From: a virus
Strand: one strand, 5' to 3'
Virus record (IMG/VR): IMGVR_UViG_3300042554_001993
Coordinates: 1-39,023 of that record
Length of the DNA: 39,023 nucleotides
A program made the position numbers and the translations under genes. The notes under the pieces were generated by a model, which worked only from the letters and a program-made list of their open reading frames with translations, had not been told where the DNA came from and ran no database searches. Of this stretch, positions 24,901 to 30,738 are shown piece by piece. Positions within the stretch are counted from its first letter, which is position 1, and the number at the start of each line of letters is the position of its first letter.

Positions 24901-25763
24901 TCCAGCCCCGCAAATTTCCTAAGTTCCATAATCTCCCCTTGGCTAGCCGATCCAGGGTCATCTGCATCCAGACAAACCTGTAAAGTTTCACCAGGGAATA
25001 CCGCTAAATCAGCAGCCAGCCTAGCCGCTACGGCCTGTGCGTCAGGCGAATTGTCGAAGCAGACCACCCTACGAGCATACCGGCTCATTAGATATACCTG
25101 TTTCGCGGTATATTGCAAGCCAAAAGTACAAACCGCACCGGGGCCAATGTTTGCCATATCGAAAAACCCTTCGACGATGATAGCGGTATGGCCGCAAGAT
25201 TCTGCGCCGAACAACAGATCCTTCTCGGACATGGTTTTCTCTGCATCCTTGGCGGTGAAGTATCGCTGCTCTCCTTGCGCAGCCTCTCGAAACCGAATAG
25301 TCCAGGAAACAGGACGATGGTTGTAAGTGATCGGTATAAAGATCCCGCGACGAAGGCCGGAAAACGGCCCAACCGACTTCAAGCCGTACCTACTGATTAG
25401 CAAGTCGGGATCTAGCTTTCGCTCTGTTTTGAGGTAGTCGCGGTCCTTGGGGGTAAGGTCTACCAAGCCCTTTGGCGGCGTATAAATTCCGTACTGCTTC
25501 TCGACATGCTCTACCGGTGCATACGCTGCTAGCGACCGAAGCAATTCAAACGGCTGCGCGGTTAAGGCACGAAGCGCGCTAATTACGTTTTTCGGGCCGC
25601 ACTTGTAGCAGCTAGCCCTGGAAAAATCGTTTTTGATTCCTAGTAGGAATTTTGTGCTATGGCAATAAGGGCACTGTACATTCGACCAGTATGAACGAAA
25701 ATGCGGGTTGCTTTGGTCGGCAACCCGCACTTGGTTCTGTTCTAAAAATTCCTTGGCGTTCAT
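24891..25763 (-). CDS. DnaG-like primase
   Basis: A 290-residue protein. An N-terminal zinc ribbon (CPYC near residue 31 and CYKC near 52) precedes a TOPRIM domain: IIVEGFFDM near 195 with the catalytic glutamate and a CFDNSPDAQA segment near 239 with the DxD-like acids. At 290 residues it is compact compared with bacterial DnaG (about 580) and lacks the helicase-binding C-terminal domain, as often in phages. It would make RNA primers at the fork with the neighbouring helicase. Confidence 0.88.
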   Translation of the reverse strand: MNAKEFLEQNQVRVADQSNPHFRSYWSNVQCPYCHSTKFLLGIKNDFSRASCYKCGPKNVISALRALTAQPFELLRSLAAYAPVEHVEKQYGIYTPPKGLVDLTPKDRDYLKTERKLDPDLLISRYGLKSVGPFSGLRRGIFIPITYNHRPVSWTIRFREAAQGEQRYFTAKDAEKTMSEKDLLFGAESCGHTAIIVEGFFDMANIGPGAVCTFGLQYTAKQVYLMSRYARRVVCFDNSPDAQAVAARLAADLAVFPGETLQVCLDADDPGSASQGEIMELRKFAGLECE

Positions 25764-26350
25764 TGGTCGTTTTCATACGCAGTGGTCAACTTAATCCATG
25801 TCCGTGCCGTAGAACAATCTGCGGCAAGCCGCAGCATGTATTGCTGAAATTTCGGGTGGTAAATCTCGAATTTTTGGTAGCGCTTGCTGTATCCTGGGAC
25901 CATGTTGGTGAACCAATGGATCGCAAACGCTCTAGGAGGCAGCAACCTCTCCCAAAATACTAAAGCATCTGGAAGGCCGCATAGCTTTAGCCAAGATAGC
26001 AATGCGCTGTAGGTATCCATTGTGTGCTGGACGTATTCAGGCTGTGCGCCGGTTTCGATTGCTATAGCCTGTGCGTCCTCGGATACCGGATAGCCCGATA
26101 AATCGCTGGTAGCCTGTTCGCGCAGCCAATCGTACCTAAGCAAAAATACTGAGCTTGGTATATCTCGAATGCCGGGCGGCTGTGTTTTGCACCATTCAAT
26201 TACCTTTGCTACCTCGTCTGCTTTGCTCTTTTTAAGGAGCTTAGTAAAGTCGGATAGTCGGCATTGTTTCTTGGTGCATTTTGCAAAGTCCGCCATCAAT
26301 AAAGACGCTGGGCTTTTCTTCTGCTTTGGTGTTTCTGGTAGTAGTGACAT
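25760..26350 (-). CDS. hypothetical protein upstream of primase
   Basis: A 196-residue helical protein with no recognised motif; a small Cys/Lys-rich patch (KCTKKQC) lies near residue 24. Its end overlaps the primase start by ATGA. Proteins at this position in phage replication operons can be helicase loaders or primase accessory factors, but no loader ATPase motif is present here, so function stays open. Confidence 0.7.
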   Translation of the reverse strand: MSLLPETPKQKKSPASLLMADFAKCTKKQCRLSDFTKLLKKSKADEVAKVIEWCKTQPPGIRDIPSSVFLLRYDWLREQATSDLSGYPVSEDAQAIAIETGAQPEYVQHTMDTYSALLSWLKLCGLPDALVFWERLLPPRAFAIHWFTNMVPGYSKRYQKFEIYHPKFQQYMLRLAADCSTARTWIKLTTAYENDQ

Positions 26351-26352
26351 GG

Positions 26353-26553
26353 TTACTCCGGTACTTTATTGGCCTTAGCGTCGATTTCTCTAAATACGCA
26401 TTCACGCCATGCTAGCTCAAGACCATCATATATGCCCTGCTGATACGTCATGCGTTGGATCGATGCTTTTCTGTTGTGGTATAGATCGACCACTCGAAAA
26501 TACTCAGCTTTTGCTTTGTCCATTTTTTGCTTAATTGCTTCGGTTATACTCAC
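26353..26553 (-). CDS. small hypothetical protein
   Basis: A 66-residue helical protein. Its start overlaps the upstream stop by ATGA and its stop lies two bases from the next gene, so it is an operon member. The QGIYDGLELAWRE stretch resembles short phage accessory proteins; no function can be assigned. Confidence 0.65.
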   Translation of the reverse strand: MSITEAIKQKMDKAKAEYFRVVDLYHNRKASIQRMTYQQGIYDGLELAWRECVFREIDAKANKVPE

Positions 26554-26933
26554 TCCGTCACCTCCACGCCAAACGGCACACCGTCATCGCAGACGTAATT
26601 ATCAAAAACATACTCGTATGTTCGGGTGTAATTAGCGACTGTGATGAGTGAGTTGCTCATCTCAACAATACGAAATAAATGACGATCATTGTCCTTTGCT
26701 CGTAGCTTACGATCAAAAAATGGTTCTGCCTCCGTACCGTTTTCAAACGGCCTGTAACGCTTTTGCTTCTCGATCTTGCGAACGATTGGCCGAGCAACAA
26801 CCATTCCTATTTCGCCCTCCGTAATTCCAAATTGCCCATCAAGGTAGTAATCACCTTTGGACGGAACGCCAATCCGCACCACCTCCCAACCATCCGGCAC
26901 ACCTGGGATGCCTCGAAAACCTTGCTCGCTCAT
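26550..26933 (-). CDS. conserved-type small phage protein
   Basis: A 127-residue protein. The PDGWEVVRIGVPSKGDYYLDG opening is a pattern I have seen in short phage proteins of unknown role. It is beta-rich with no catalytic motif visible. ATGA overlap with the following gene. Confidence 0.7.
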   Translation of the reverse strand: MSEQGFRGIPGVPDGWEVVRIGVPSKGDYYLDGQFGITEGEIGMVVARPIVRKIEKQKRYRPFENGTEAEPFFDRKLRAKDNDRHLFRIVEMSNSLITVANYTRTYEYVFDNYVCDDGVPFGVEVTE

Positions 26934-26936
26934 TTC

Positions 26937-27161
26937 CTATTCCTTTCTAATTTTCAACATTGCGTCGGCTTGTTGATACGACCACACAGCAATCTTTGTT
27001 TCGCCGCAATCCAGATGCACTTGCTCAATTGACAGCATTGCTTGCATTGCTTTCGCCGCAAAGTAATCACGCAGCGACATCCCCGGATCAAACCGAGTGC
27101 CGCAAACTAAATCAGTCTCAACGAATGGAAACGCTGGTCCACCATCTTCTTGCTCGCTCAT
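26937..27161 (-). CDS. small phage protein with GGPAFP / GMSLRDYFAAKAMQA motif
   Basis: A 74-residue protein. It begins MSEQEDGGPAFP and contains GMSLRDYFAAKAMQAML and a C-terminal YQQADAMLKIRKE, a very common short phage protein of unknown function. ATG 27161 is used because it makes an ATGA overlap with the preceding 36-aa membrane gene; a longer upstream frame reads through that gene out of frame. It lies just outside the attC array. Confidence 0.8.
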   Translation of the reverse strand: MSEQEDGGPAFPFVETDLVCGTRFDPGMSLRDYFAAKAMQAMLSIEQVHLDCGETKIAVWSYQQADAMLKIRKE

Positions 27162-27268
27162 TTCTTCCTCCACATCGCATAAGAAATCAAACCACCACCA
27201 GCCACCGCAAACGGAAACCACCACGGAATCGCGGATTCCACTAGGTAGCGAAATTCAAATAGACTCAT
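27158..27268 (-). CDS. 36-aa membrane protein
   Basis: An unlisted short gene. ATG 27268 is preceded by AAAGGAAAG; its TGA at 27160-27158 overlaps the next ATG. The product has a short polar N-terminus, one hydrophobic helix containing PWWFPFAVAGGGLISY and a basic end (WRKK), so it is a single-pass membrane protein. Confidence 0.7.
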   Translation of the reverse strand: MSLFEFRYLVESAIPWWFPFAVAGGGLISYAMWRKK

Positions 27269-27301
27269 TGGCTTTCCTTTGCAATTCGGAATATCGTGAA
27301 T

Positions 27302-27326
27302 TCAACATATCACCGTGATATGTTGA
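27302..27326. promoter_or_regulatory. 25-bp near-perfect palindrome
   Basis: TCAACATATCAC and GTGATATGTTGA are perfect inverted repeats around one central C. There is no U-run on either side, so it is not a typical terminator. The dyad suits an operator for a dimeric DNA-binding protein. It lies between the last phage core gene and the lone core site that begins the cassette array. Confidence 0.6.
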
Positions 27327-27342
27327 TGTCCGCATACTATTT

Positions 27343-27349
27343 GTTAGGT
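27343..27349 (+). other. lone core site GTTAGGT at the left end of the array (attI-like or degenerate attC)
   Basis: GTTAGGT fits the GTTRRRY core consensus and equals the inverse of ACCTAAC, the R'' box of the first complete attC, as expected for a recombination boundary. No convincing attC arm lies to its left, so it could be an attI-like or secondary site, or the remains of an attC. The TAA stop of the 81-aa gene lies inside it. Confidence 0.6.
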
Positions 27350-27589
27350 GGATGCTGGTTGACGCCCAAGCCAATCAATCATCTGCAACGCTGCTTGCCT
27401 GCTACGGAAAAAAGCGTCTCTCCAATCGTTACCCGGAACTGCGTACAAATACTGTCGCAAATGCAACGGCACTTCATCCAGGGTCACAAAGCCTCGCCCC
27501 ATGTAGCCTGTTGCCACACGATAAACCGTTGCTCTCGATCCATCGGAATGTATCTGCACATCGCAGTCGTCAACTCGAAATCCAGCCAT
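27344..27589 (-). CDS. cassette 1 gene: small hypothetical protein
   Basis: An 81-residue protein. ATG 27589 shares a base with the TGA of the upstream gene in the same cassette. The sequence is mixed alpha/beta with no recognised motif. Its stop codon TAA is part of the GTTAGGT core site, a typical way in which cassettes end tightly around their genes (here at the other end than usual). Confidence 0.65.
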   Translation of the reverse strand: MAGFRVDDCDVQIHSDGSRATVYRVATGYMGRGFVTLDEVPLHLRQYLYAVPGNDWRDAFFRSRQAALQMIDWLGRQPAST

Positions 27590-27966
27590 CACAACACCTC
27601 ATCCCCAAAGTACTGCTTTTCGTACTTGCGGCTTTCGCCGCACAGCAAGCATTGGTCGTAATCCGAATCGTCCACCGCTTCCCAGTCGTGCTCACACACA
27701 TCAAACGTCTCGGCAAAGACGAACGACTTAATGGGCAACGCCCATCTGCCCTTAGCGTCTCTGACAATCCAATCACCTACCGAAACCCTTACTTCATGCT
27801 GGCTACGGTTCTTAACGTAAATATCTGTTCCGTCGTGGCGTGCTTTCTCGCCATGAGAAATTAACCAATTGACAATCGAATCCATTTGTCGATTGTCTGC
27901 CTCGTTGTTCGTCGTAAACTGAACCGCTTCGACTACTTCTGGTTTTCTGATGTATTTCTGAATCAT
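27589..27966 (-). CDS. cassette 1 gene: common small phage protein (MIQKYIRKPEVVEAVQF type)
   Basis: A 125-residue protein. The N-terminus MIQKYIRKPEVVEAVQFT and a later VSVGDWIVRDAKGRW segment mark a widespread phage family of unknown function. A C-terminal CEHDW...CLLCGESRKY part looks like a zinc ribbon (CxxC plus Cys/His). ATG 27966 lies seven bases after the R'' box of attC-1, with AGGTG upstream. It shows that a typical phage gene sits inside an attC-bounded cassette. Confidence 0.75.
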   Translation of the reverse strand: MIQKYIRKPEVVEAVQFTTNNEADNRQMDSIVNWLISHGEKARHDGTDIYVKNRSQHEVRVSVGDWIVRDAKGRWALPIKSFVFAETFDVCEHDWEAVDDSDYDQCLLCGESRKYEKQYFGDEVL

Positions 27967-27972
27967 GCACAC

Positions 27973-28062
27973 ACCTAACAAAATGTTGCATCCGAGTCGC
28001 GGGTCGGCTGCTTTGTAAAATCAACGTCATCCGCCGCGACCGGATGAACATTAGCGTTAGCC
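27973..28062 (+). repeat. attC-like site 1
   Basis: R'' ACCTAAC, R' GTTAGCC. Stem blocks AATGTT, CATCCG and GTCGCGG on the left arm pair perfectly with CCGCGAC, CGGATG and AACATT on the right arm, with an extra G and an extra A left unpaired on the left arm. Unpaired spacers AA and AGC sit next to the terminal AAC/GTT. The stop codon of the 112-aa gene lies in R'. Confidence 0.85.
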
Positions 28063-28395
28063 CGATCGTCGCGACGACTTGCGCAACTCTCGGAAAGCGA
28101 TGCCAGCCGCCATAGCTAGCCCTGAATAGACACCCCAATGGAAATCCGCCAATGTCGCATTGCCGTTTTGTATCGCGTCCAGCCTTGCGTCTTTGGCAAA
28201 CTTCATTCGTCGCATAATCTCGCGTCTTGCAGACTTGAGAATTGCACCGTCTCGAGTGGTCATTTCGTCAATCGTGTTGATCCAATTGCAGATGCACCGC
28301 TCGCCTTTACTCGAGCCGCACGCCTCGCACCCATCAAGCGACGGGCTAACAATTGGATGCATCGAAGCGGCATCCACGCTTTCTTTTTTGCTCAT
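28057..28395 (-). CDS. cassette 2 gene: small Cys-rich hypothetical protein
   Basis: A 112-residue protein starting MSKKESVDAAS, with CEACGSSKGERCIC near residue 23 (possible zinc site), a basic helical middle and a hydrophobic HWGVYSGLAMAAGIAF segment near the end. ATG 28395 has AAAGGA upstream and lies inside the loop of attC-2, so its first 16 or so codons are attC sequence. The TAA stop lies in the GTTAGCC core of attC-1. A longer upstream frame reads across attC-2 and is rejected. Confidence 0.65.
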   Translation of the reverse strand: MSKKESVDAASMHPIVSPSLDGCEACGSSKGERCICNWINTIDEMTTRDGAILKSARREIMRRMKFAKDARLDAIQNGNATLADFHWGVYSGLAMAAGIAFRELRKSSRRSG

Positions 28396-28434
28396 AGTTT
28401 TTCCTTTGCCGCTCGATGATCCATTGCGTTCGCC
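28344..28434 (+). repeat. attC-like site 2
   Basis: R'' GGCTAAC, R' GTTCGCC. Left-arm blocks TGGAT, CATCG and AGCGGC pair with GCCGCT, CGATG and ATCCA on the right; unpaired G and A lie between the blocks on the left arm. R'' is exactly complementary to the GTTAGCC that begins its own cassette at 28056-28062. The loop contains the start codon of the 112-aa gene. Confidence 0.88.
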
Positions 28435-28438
28435 GTAC

Positions 28439-28708
28439 CTAGCTTGCGGCTTGGTCCAGCACCTTCCGCAACCTGTCGCGACATCGGCGGAAAACACCTT
28501 CATCGCCCCAAACTTCCGCGAGGTGATCCAATTCGCCCAACACGCTTCGGACCTCAACCTCAAACATTTCAACCCGCGATTGCATTTCGCCGATTCGCCC
28601 TTGGACTGGACGACCTGTCTCTGACTCATCCGCTGTCGCCCCTGTCAATTCAAACGACAATCGCAATTCGTTACCGCATCCATCGCATTCGTAAAACTTG
28701 TATTCCAT
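28439..28708 (-). CDS. cassette 3 gene: small zinc-ribbon-like protein
   Basis: An 89-residue protein starting MEYKFYECDGCGNELRLSF, with a CDGC half-ribbon, followed by an acidic helical region with heptad-like spacing. ATG 28708 is 19 bases from the R'' box of attC-3; the upstream frame continues through that attC and is not coding. TAG lies four bases beyond the R' box of attC-2, so the gene fills the cassette almost completely. Confidence 0.65.
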   Translation of the reverse strand: MEYKFYECDGCGNELRLSFELTGATADESETGRPVQGRIGEMQSRVEMFEVEVRSVLGELDHLAEVWGDEGVFRRCRDRLRKVLDQAAS

Positions 28709-28727
28709 AATGAAAACCCAAAAGGAC

Positions 28728-28818
28728 GACGAACAAAGCGGTGAACCGAAGTCGCCGATAGTCCGCTTTCTAAAATCCGAGTCTCTTGGCGGCGACTCGG
28801 TTACCGCTGCCGTTCGTC
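28728..28818 (+). repeat. attC-like site 3
   Basis: R'' GACGAAC, R' GTTCGTC. Left-arm blocks AGCGGT, AACCG and AGTCGCCG pair with CGGCGACT, CGGTT and ACCGCT; the extra G and A are unpaired on the left arm as in the other sites. R'' matches its own cassette start (GTTCGCC) at six of seven positions. Confidence 0.88.
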
Positions 28819-28821
28819 GTA

Positions 28822-29001
28822 TCAACCTGCACGAGCAGAGAGGAACAACGGCAACATGATCGGCCAAAATAAGGCATAGACAAACGGACGCCACAAGTCT
28901 TCGCTACGTCCACCAAGAACACAAAAGAACCCAACGAAGAGAAACGTAGCAACCGCTCCGGTGACGTATACACCGGCAAGAAATCCATAAAACATCTTCA
29001 C
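28822..29001 (-). CDS. cassette 4 gene: 59-aa membrane protein
   Basis: GTG start at 29001 is chosen because a perfect AAGGAG lies six bases upstream; an earlier in-frame ATG reads through attC-4. The product starts MKMFYGFLAGVYV, has a first hydrophobic segment through FLFVGFFCVLGG, a short polar loop with EDLWRP, and a second hydrophobic segment near the C-terminus. Two membrane passes. TGA is three bases past the R' of attC-3. Confidence 0.7.
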   Translation of the reverse strand: MKMFYGFLAGVYVTGAVATFLFVGFFCVLGGRSEDLWRPFVYALFWPIMLPLFLSARAG

Positions 29002-29020
29002 GATTAACTCCTTAATAAAC

Positions 29021-29109
29021 GACGAACAAACCCATGCACCCAAGCGGCGATCAGGTGCTATATCTTGGAAACCATCACCCCGCCGCTGGGTGATGGGTAG
29101 GCGTTCGTC
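29021..29109 (+). repeat. attC-like site 4
   Basis: R'' GACGAAC, R' GTTCGTC. Left-arm blocks CCCAT, CACCC and AGCGGCG pair with CGCCGCT, GGGTG and ATGGG, with unpaired G and A. R'' is exactly complementary to its own cassette start. It is nearly identical in sequence to attC site 6. Confidence 0.88.
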
Positions 29110-29112
29110 TAC

Positions 29113-29424
29113 CTAATCCAATTGGATCTCAATGCAAGCCGCCAAGTTGGGTTTGCCGTAGCAATCAATCCACGACTTCGACGACATTCGCCGCTTCGAA
29201 AATCCAACGATGACTCCCTTGCGTCGATTCTGTTTTCCATATCCTTTACTGATCGTCACGCGACGACCAACCTTACACGTTCTCTCGTTCCATCGCGGCC
29301 CGTATAGCCGATATTCCACCGTCTTTGACCCGTCGCAAAATGCATCATAGTATTCCGTCTTGAGCGGGATAAAAAGCGACGAACAACGCGATGGACCCAA
29401 GCCCTCATCGTTGGTTTCTGACAT
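29113..29424 (-). CDS. cassette 5 gene: ASCH-domain-like protein
   Basis: A 103-residue protein. FIPLKTEYYDAFCDGSKTVEY near residue 18 and RRVTISKGYG near 54 match the ASCH (ASC-1 homology) fold: a hydrophobic strand, a helix with D-x-F, a G-x-KT-x-E-x-R motif and a beta-strand 'rvtiskGyg'. ASCH proteins bind or process RNA or modified nucleosides. ATG 29424 has an excellent AAAGGAGG and lies inside the loop of attC-5, so the first 16 or so residues are encoded by attC sequence. Confidence 0.7.
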   Translation of the reverse strand: MSETNDEGLGPSRCSSLFIPLKTEYYDAFCDGSKTVEYRLYGPRWNERTCKVGRRVTISKGYGKQNRRKGVIVGFSKRRMSSKSWIDCYGKPNLAACIEIQLD

Positions 29425-29466
29425 TTTTAACCCTCCTTTCGGGCTGGGTCATCGCCAGCGTTATAC
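29378..29466 (+). repeat. attC-like site 5
   Basis: R'' GACGAAC, R' GTTATAC. Left-arm blocks GCGAT, GACCC and AGCCC pair with GGGCT, GGGTC and ATCGC; extra G and A unpaired. R'' matches the GTTCGTC that starts its own cassette exactly, but does not match the adjacent R' GTTATAC, as expected if R' belongs to the next cassette. Confidence 0.86.
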
Positions 29467-29748
29467 GGACTTCTGTTGCAAGTCTCGCAACGTCTCACCA
29501 AACTGAATGAACTGCGTCGGGTCGCAATGGTGAATCTCTATTGGATCGCCTTCACCAAACGGAAATTCCCCGTCGTGCCATACGAAAACATCAATACACG
29601 AATCTGGCTCCTTGCCCATTACAGCAACGGCCTTTCCGACATATCCGCCCATTTGCGGATACCAAATTGCGTAGGCTATGTTGTGCTCTGTTTCGCCAAC
29701 CAAAGCGTTCTGGCTGCACTGTTCGCCCGTAGGTTCTTGTAGTTTCAT
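29461..29748 (-). CDS. cassette 6 gene: small hypothetical protein
   Basis: A 95-residue acidic protein. ATG 29748 has GAGGT just upstream and lies 17 bases from the R'' of attC-6; an upstream in-frame start would be inside the attC stem. No domain recognised; a DVFVWHDGEFPFGEGDPIE stretch suggests a beta-rich fold. The TAA stop lies inside the GTTATAC core. Confidence 0.65.
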   Translation of the reverse strand: MKLQEPTGEQCSQNALVGETEHNIAYAIWYPQMGGYVGKAVAVMGKEPDSCIDVFVWHDGEFPFGEGDPIEIHHCDPTQFIQFGETLRDLQQKSV

Positions 29749-29764
29749 GCTTACCTCAATCGCC

Positions 29765-29853
29765 GCATAACAAACCCATGCACCCAAGCGGCGATTGGGT
29801 GCTCTATCGTTGAAACCATCACCCCGCCGCTGGGTGATGGGTAGGTGTTCGTC
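29765..29853 (+). repeat. attC-like site 6
   Basis: R'' GCATAAC, R' GTTCGTC. Stem blocks are identical to site 4 (CCCAT, CACCC, AGCGGCG) with the same unpaired G and A. R'' corresponds to GTTATGC, one base from the GTTATAC of its own cassette start; the R'' therefore differs from site 4 although the stem and loop are nearly identical. Confidence 0.88.
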
Positions 29854-29857
29854 GTAC

Positions 29858-29971
29858 CTAGTGGATTATCTTTGCGACCGTCCACGCTGTTTTCAAATCC
29901 ATGTTTCCGCCAGCCGGTGACTCTCGCCACACGATCCGCACAAACAACCACAATCGTCTAATTATCTTCAT
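29858..29971 (-). CDS. cassette 7 gene: 37-aa basic peptide
   Basis: A 37-residue frame, MKIIRRLWLFVRIVWRESPAG followed by about 16 residues. The start forms ATGA with the preceding gene. It is amphipathic and Arg/Trp-rich. Short, so moderate confidence. Confidence 0.45.
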   Translation of the reverse strand: MKIIRRLWLFVRIVWRESPAGGNMDLKTAWTVAKIIH

Positions 29972-30246
29972 TCGCTTCGCACTCCAAACACAAAATCCAG
30001 CTTTGTGTATTCCAGCGGTGGCAACTTTGCTTTGTACGAATGAAACCATGCTGCCATTAACTGCACAAACCCGTCGCTGGCTTCGCCACCATCAACGAAA
30101 TCGACGGCTACACCGCGAAGCTGAGCAATCGCTACTGCCTGCGAAATCGCACTTGATGGAGATGCTCCCACTCCGACGCATGTTCCGCGATCGGTCGCAA
30201 CTCCAAACACGCTCCCGCGAATCGTATGAACTTTCCACGATTTCAT
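29968..30246 (-). CDS. cassette 7 gene: small hypothetical protein
   Basis: A 92-residue protein with no recognised family. It begins directly after the TAA of the upstream gene and ends in an ATGA overlap. The GVGASPSSAISQAVAIA segment is a likely helix. Function unknown. Confidence 0.65.
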   Translation of the reverse strand: MKSWKVHTIRGSVFGVATDRGTCVGVGASPSSAISQAVAIAQLRGVAVDFVDGGEASDGFVQLMAAWFHSYKAKLPPLEYTKLDFVFGVRSE

Positions 30247-30429
30247 TTACTTGACCCCAACAAAATGACTGTGTTCGCGGTGCCCGCACTTATGGCAAAC
30301 CTGCTCGATGCACCACCCTAAACCATACTTGATCCAATAACTGCCATCGTATTCGTGCCGACACTCGGTAGAGGCCGACGAACAATCGGATGAACCCAAG
30401 TGCTCGGTCTGTTGTTTTTCGTTGTCCAT
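30247..30429 (-). CDS. cassette 7 gene: zinc-ribbon-like protein starting in a truncated attC
   Basis: A 60-residue protein with CRHEYDGSYW and CHKCGHREHSH, a Cys/His set compatible with one zinc. The ATG at 30429 has ACGGAG upstream and lies beyond the surviving arm of attC-7, so residues 9-18 or so (HLGSSDCSS) are attC sequence. This mirrors GLGPSRCSS in the ASCH gene, where a homologous attC arm is translated in the same frame. Confidence 0.65.
   Translation of the reverse strand: MDNEKQQTEHLGSSDCSSASTECRHEYDGSYWIKYGLGWCIEQVCHKCGHREHSHFVGVK
30377..30408 (+). repeat. attC-like site 7, left arm only
   Basis: R'' GACGAAC followed by TCGGAT, G, AACCC, A and AGTGCTCGG has the same spacing as the left arms of sites 1-6. 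R'' is exactly complementary to the GTTCGTC that starts cassette 7. I find no matching right arm in the following 400 bases, so the array seems truncated here. Confidence 0.7.
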
Positions 30430-30465
30430 GTTTACTCCGTAGTAAATGTACCTAAATCAGTAAAG

Positions 30466-30738
30466 TCACTGTGCAATCCCAAGTTGTGGCACCAGCGTAT
30501 CCAGTTGCTTTTTAACGAGCCGCTGGGTTTCTCGCTCTTGTTTCTTCGCATTCCGAAGCCGGTGAACATCCATCAAATATCGATCTCCGTTCTTTATAGC
30601 CTCTTGCAGTACGATTGTCCCCAATTCCTCAACGGTGCATTCCAACTGGCACGCCAAGGTTTTGAAGTCGATCACCAAGTCCGCCGGAAGTCGGTTAATG
30701 GTTAAGTTTCTTGTTTGTGGTTTTAGTGGGTTTTGCAT
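30466..30738 (-). CDS. ribbon-helix-helix-like small protein
   Basis: A 90-residue basic protein. RNLTINRLPADLVIDFKTLA near residue 10 resembles the strand-helix start of Arc/MetJ (RHH) DNA-binding proteins, followed by a second helix and a Lys/Arg/Gln-rich tail. Likely a small DNA-binding regulator, but tentative. It overlaps the SNF2 gene end by 44 bases. Confidence 0.6.
   Translation of the reverse strand: MQNPLKPQTRNLTINRLPADLVIDFKTLACQLECTVEELGTIVLQEAIKNGDRYLMDVHRLRNAKKQERETQRLVKKQLDTLVPQLGIAQ

Larger units (their letters stand above)
27343..30429 (+). mobile_element. integron-like cassette array (CALIN) in the phage genome
   Basis: Seven consecutive cassettes separated by attC-like sites (six complete, one truncated) that share a folded architecture. 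Crossover at G^TT predicts cassette boundaries at 27344, 28057, 28429, 28813, 29104, 29461 and 29848. Within each cassette the first six bases plus G equal the reverse complement of its own R'' box: exact in cassettes 1, 2, 4, 5 and 7, one mismatch in 3 and 6. Top-strand polarity, inferred from the extrahelical bases and the AACAA/GCGTT ends, is +, while every gene is on the minus strand. No integrase gene is in the window. Confidence 0.8.

Noticed and set aside
27976-28078. Peptide-like minus frame ending ...PTRDSDATFC inside attC site 1
   Set aside because: It has no ATG, GTG or TTG start after the preceding stop; the sequence is explained by the attC stem.
27812-28138. A 108-codon minus-strand frame across attC site 1
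   Set aside because: It runs through the attC hairpin and the ends of two well-supported genes in other frames; composition is not protein-like.
27343-30429. CRISPR array interpretation of the repeats
   Set aside because: The repeats are 90-bp hairpins separated by genes of 290-715 bases, not short repeats with 30-40-base spacers; no cas genes.
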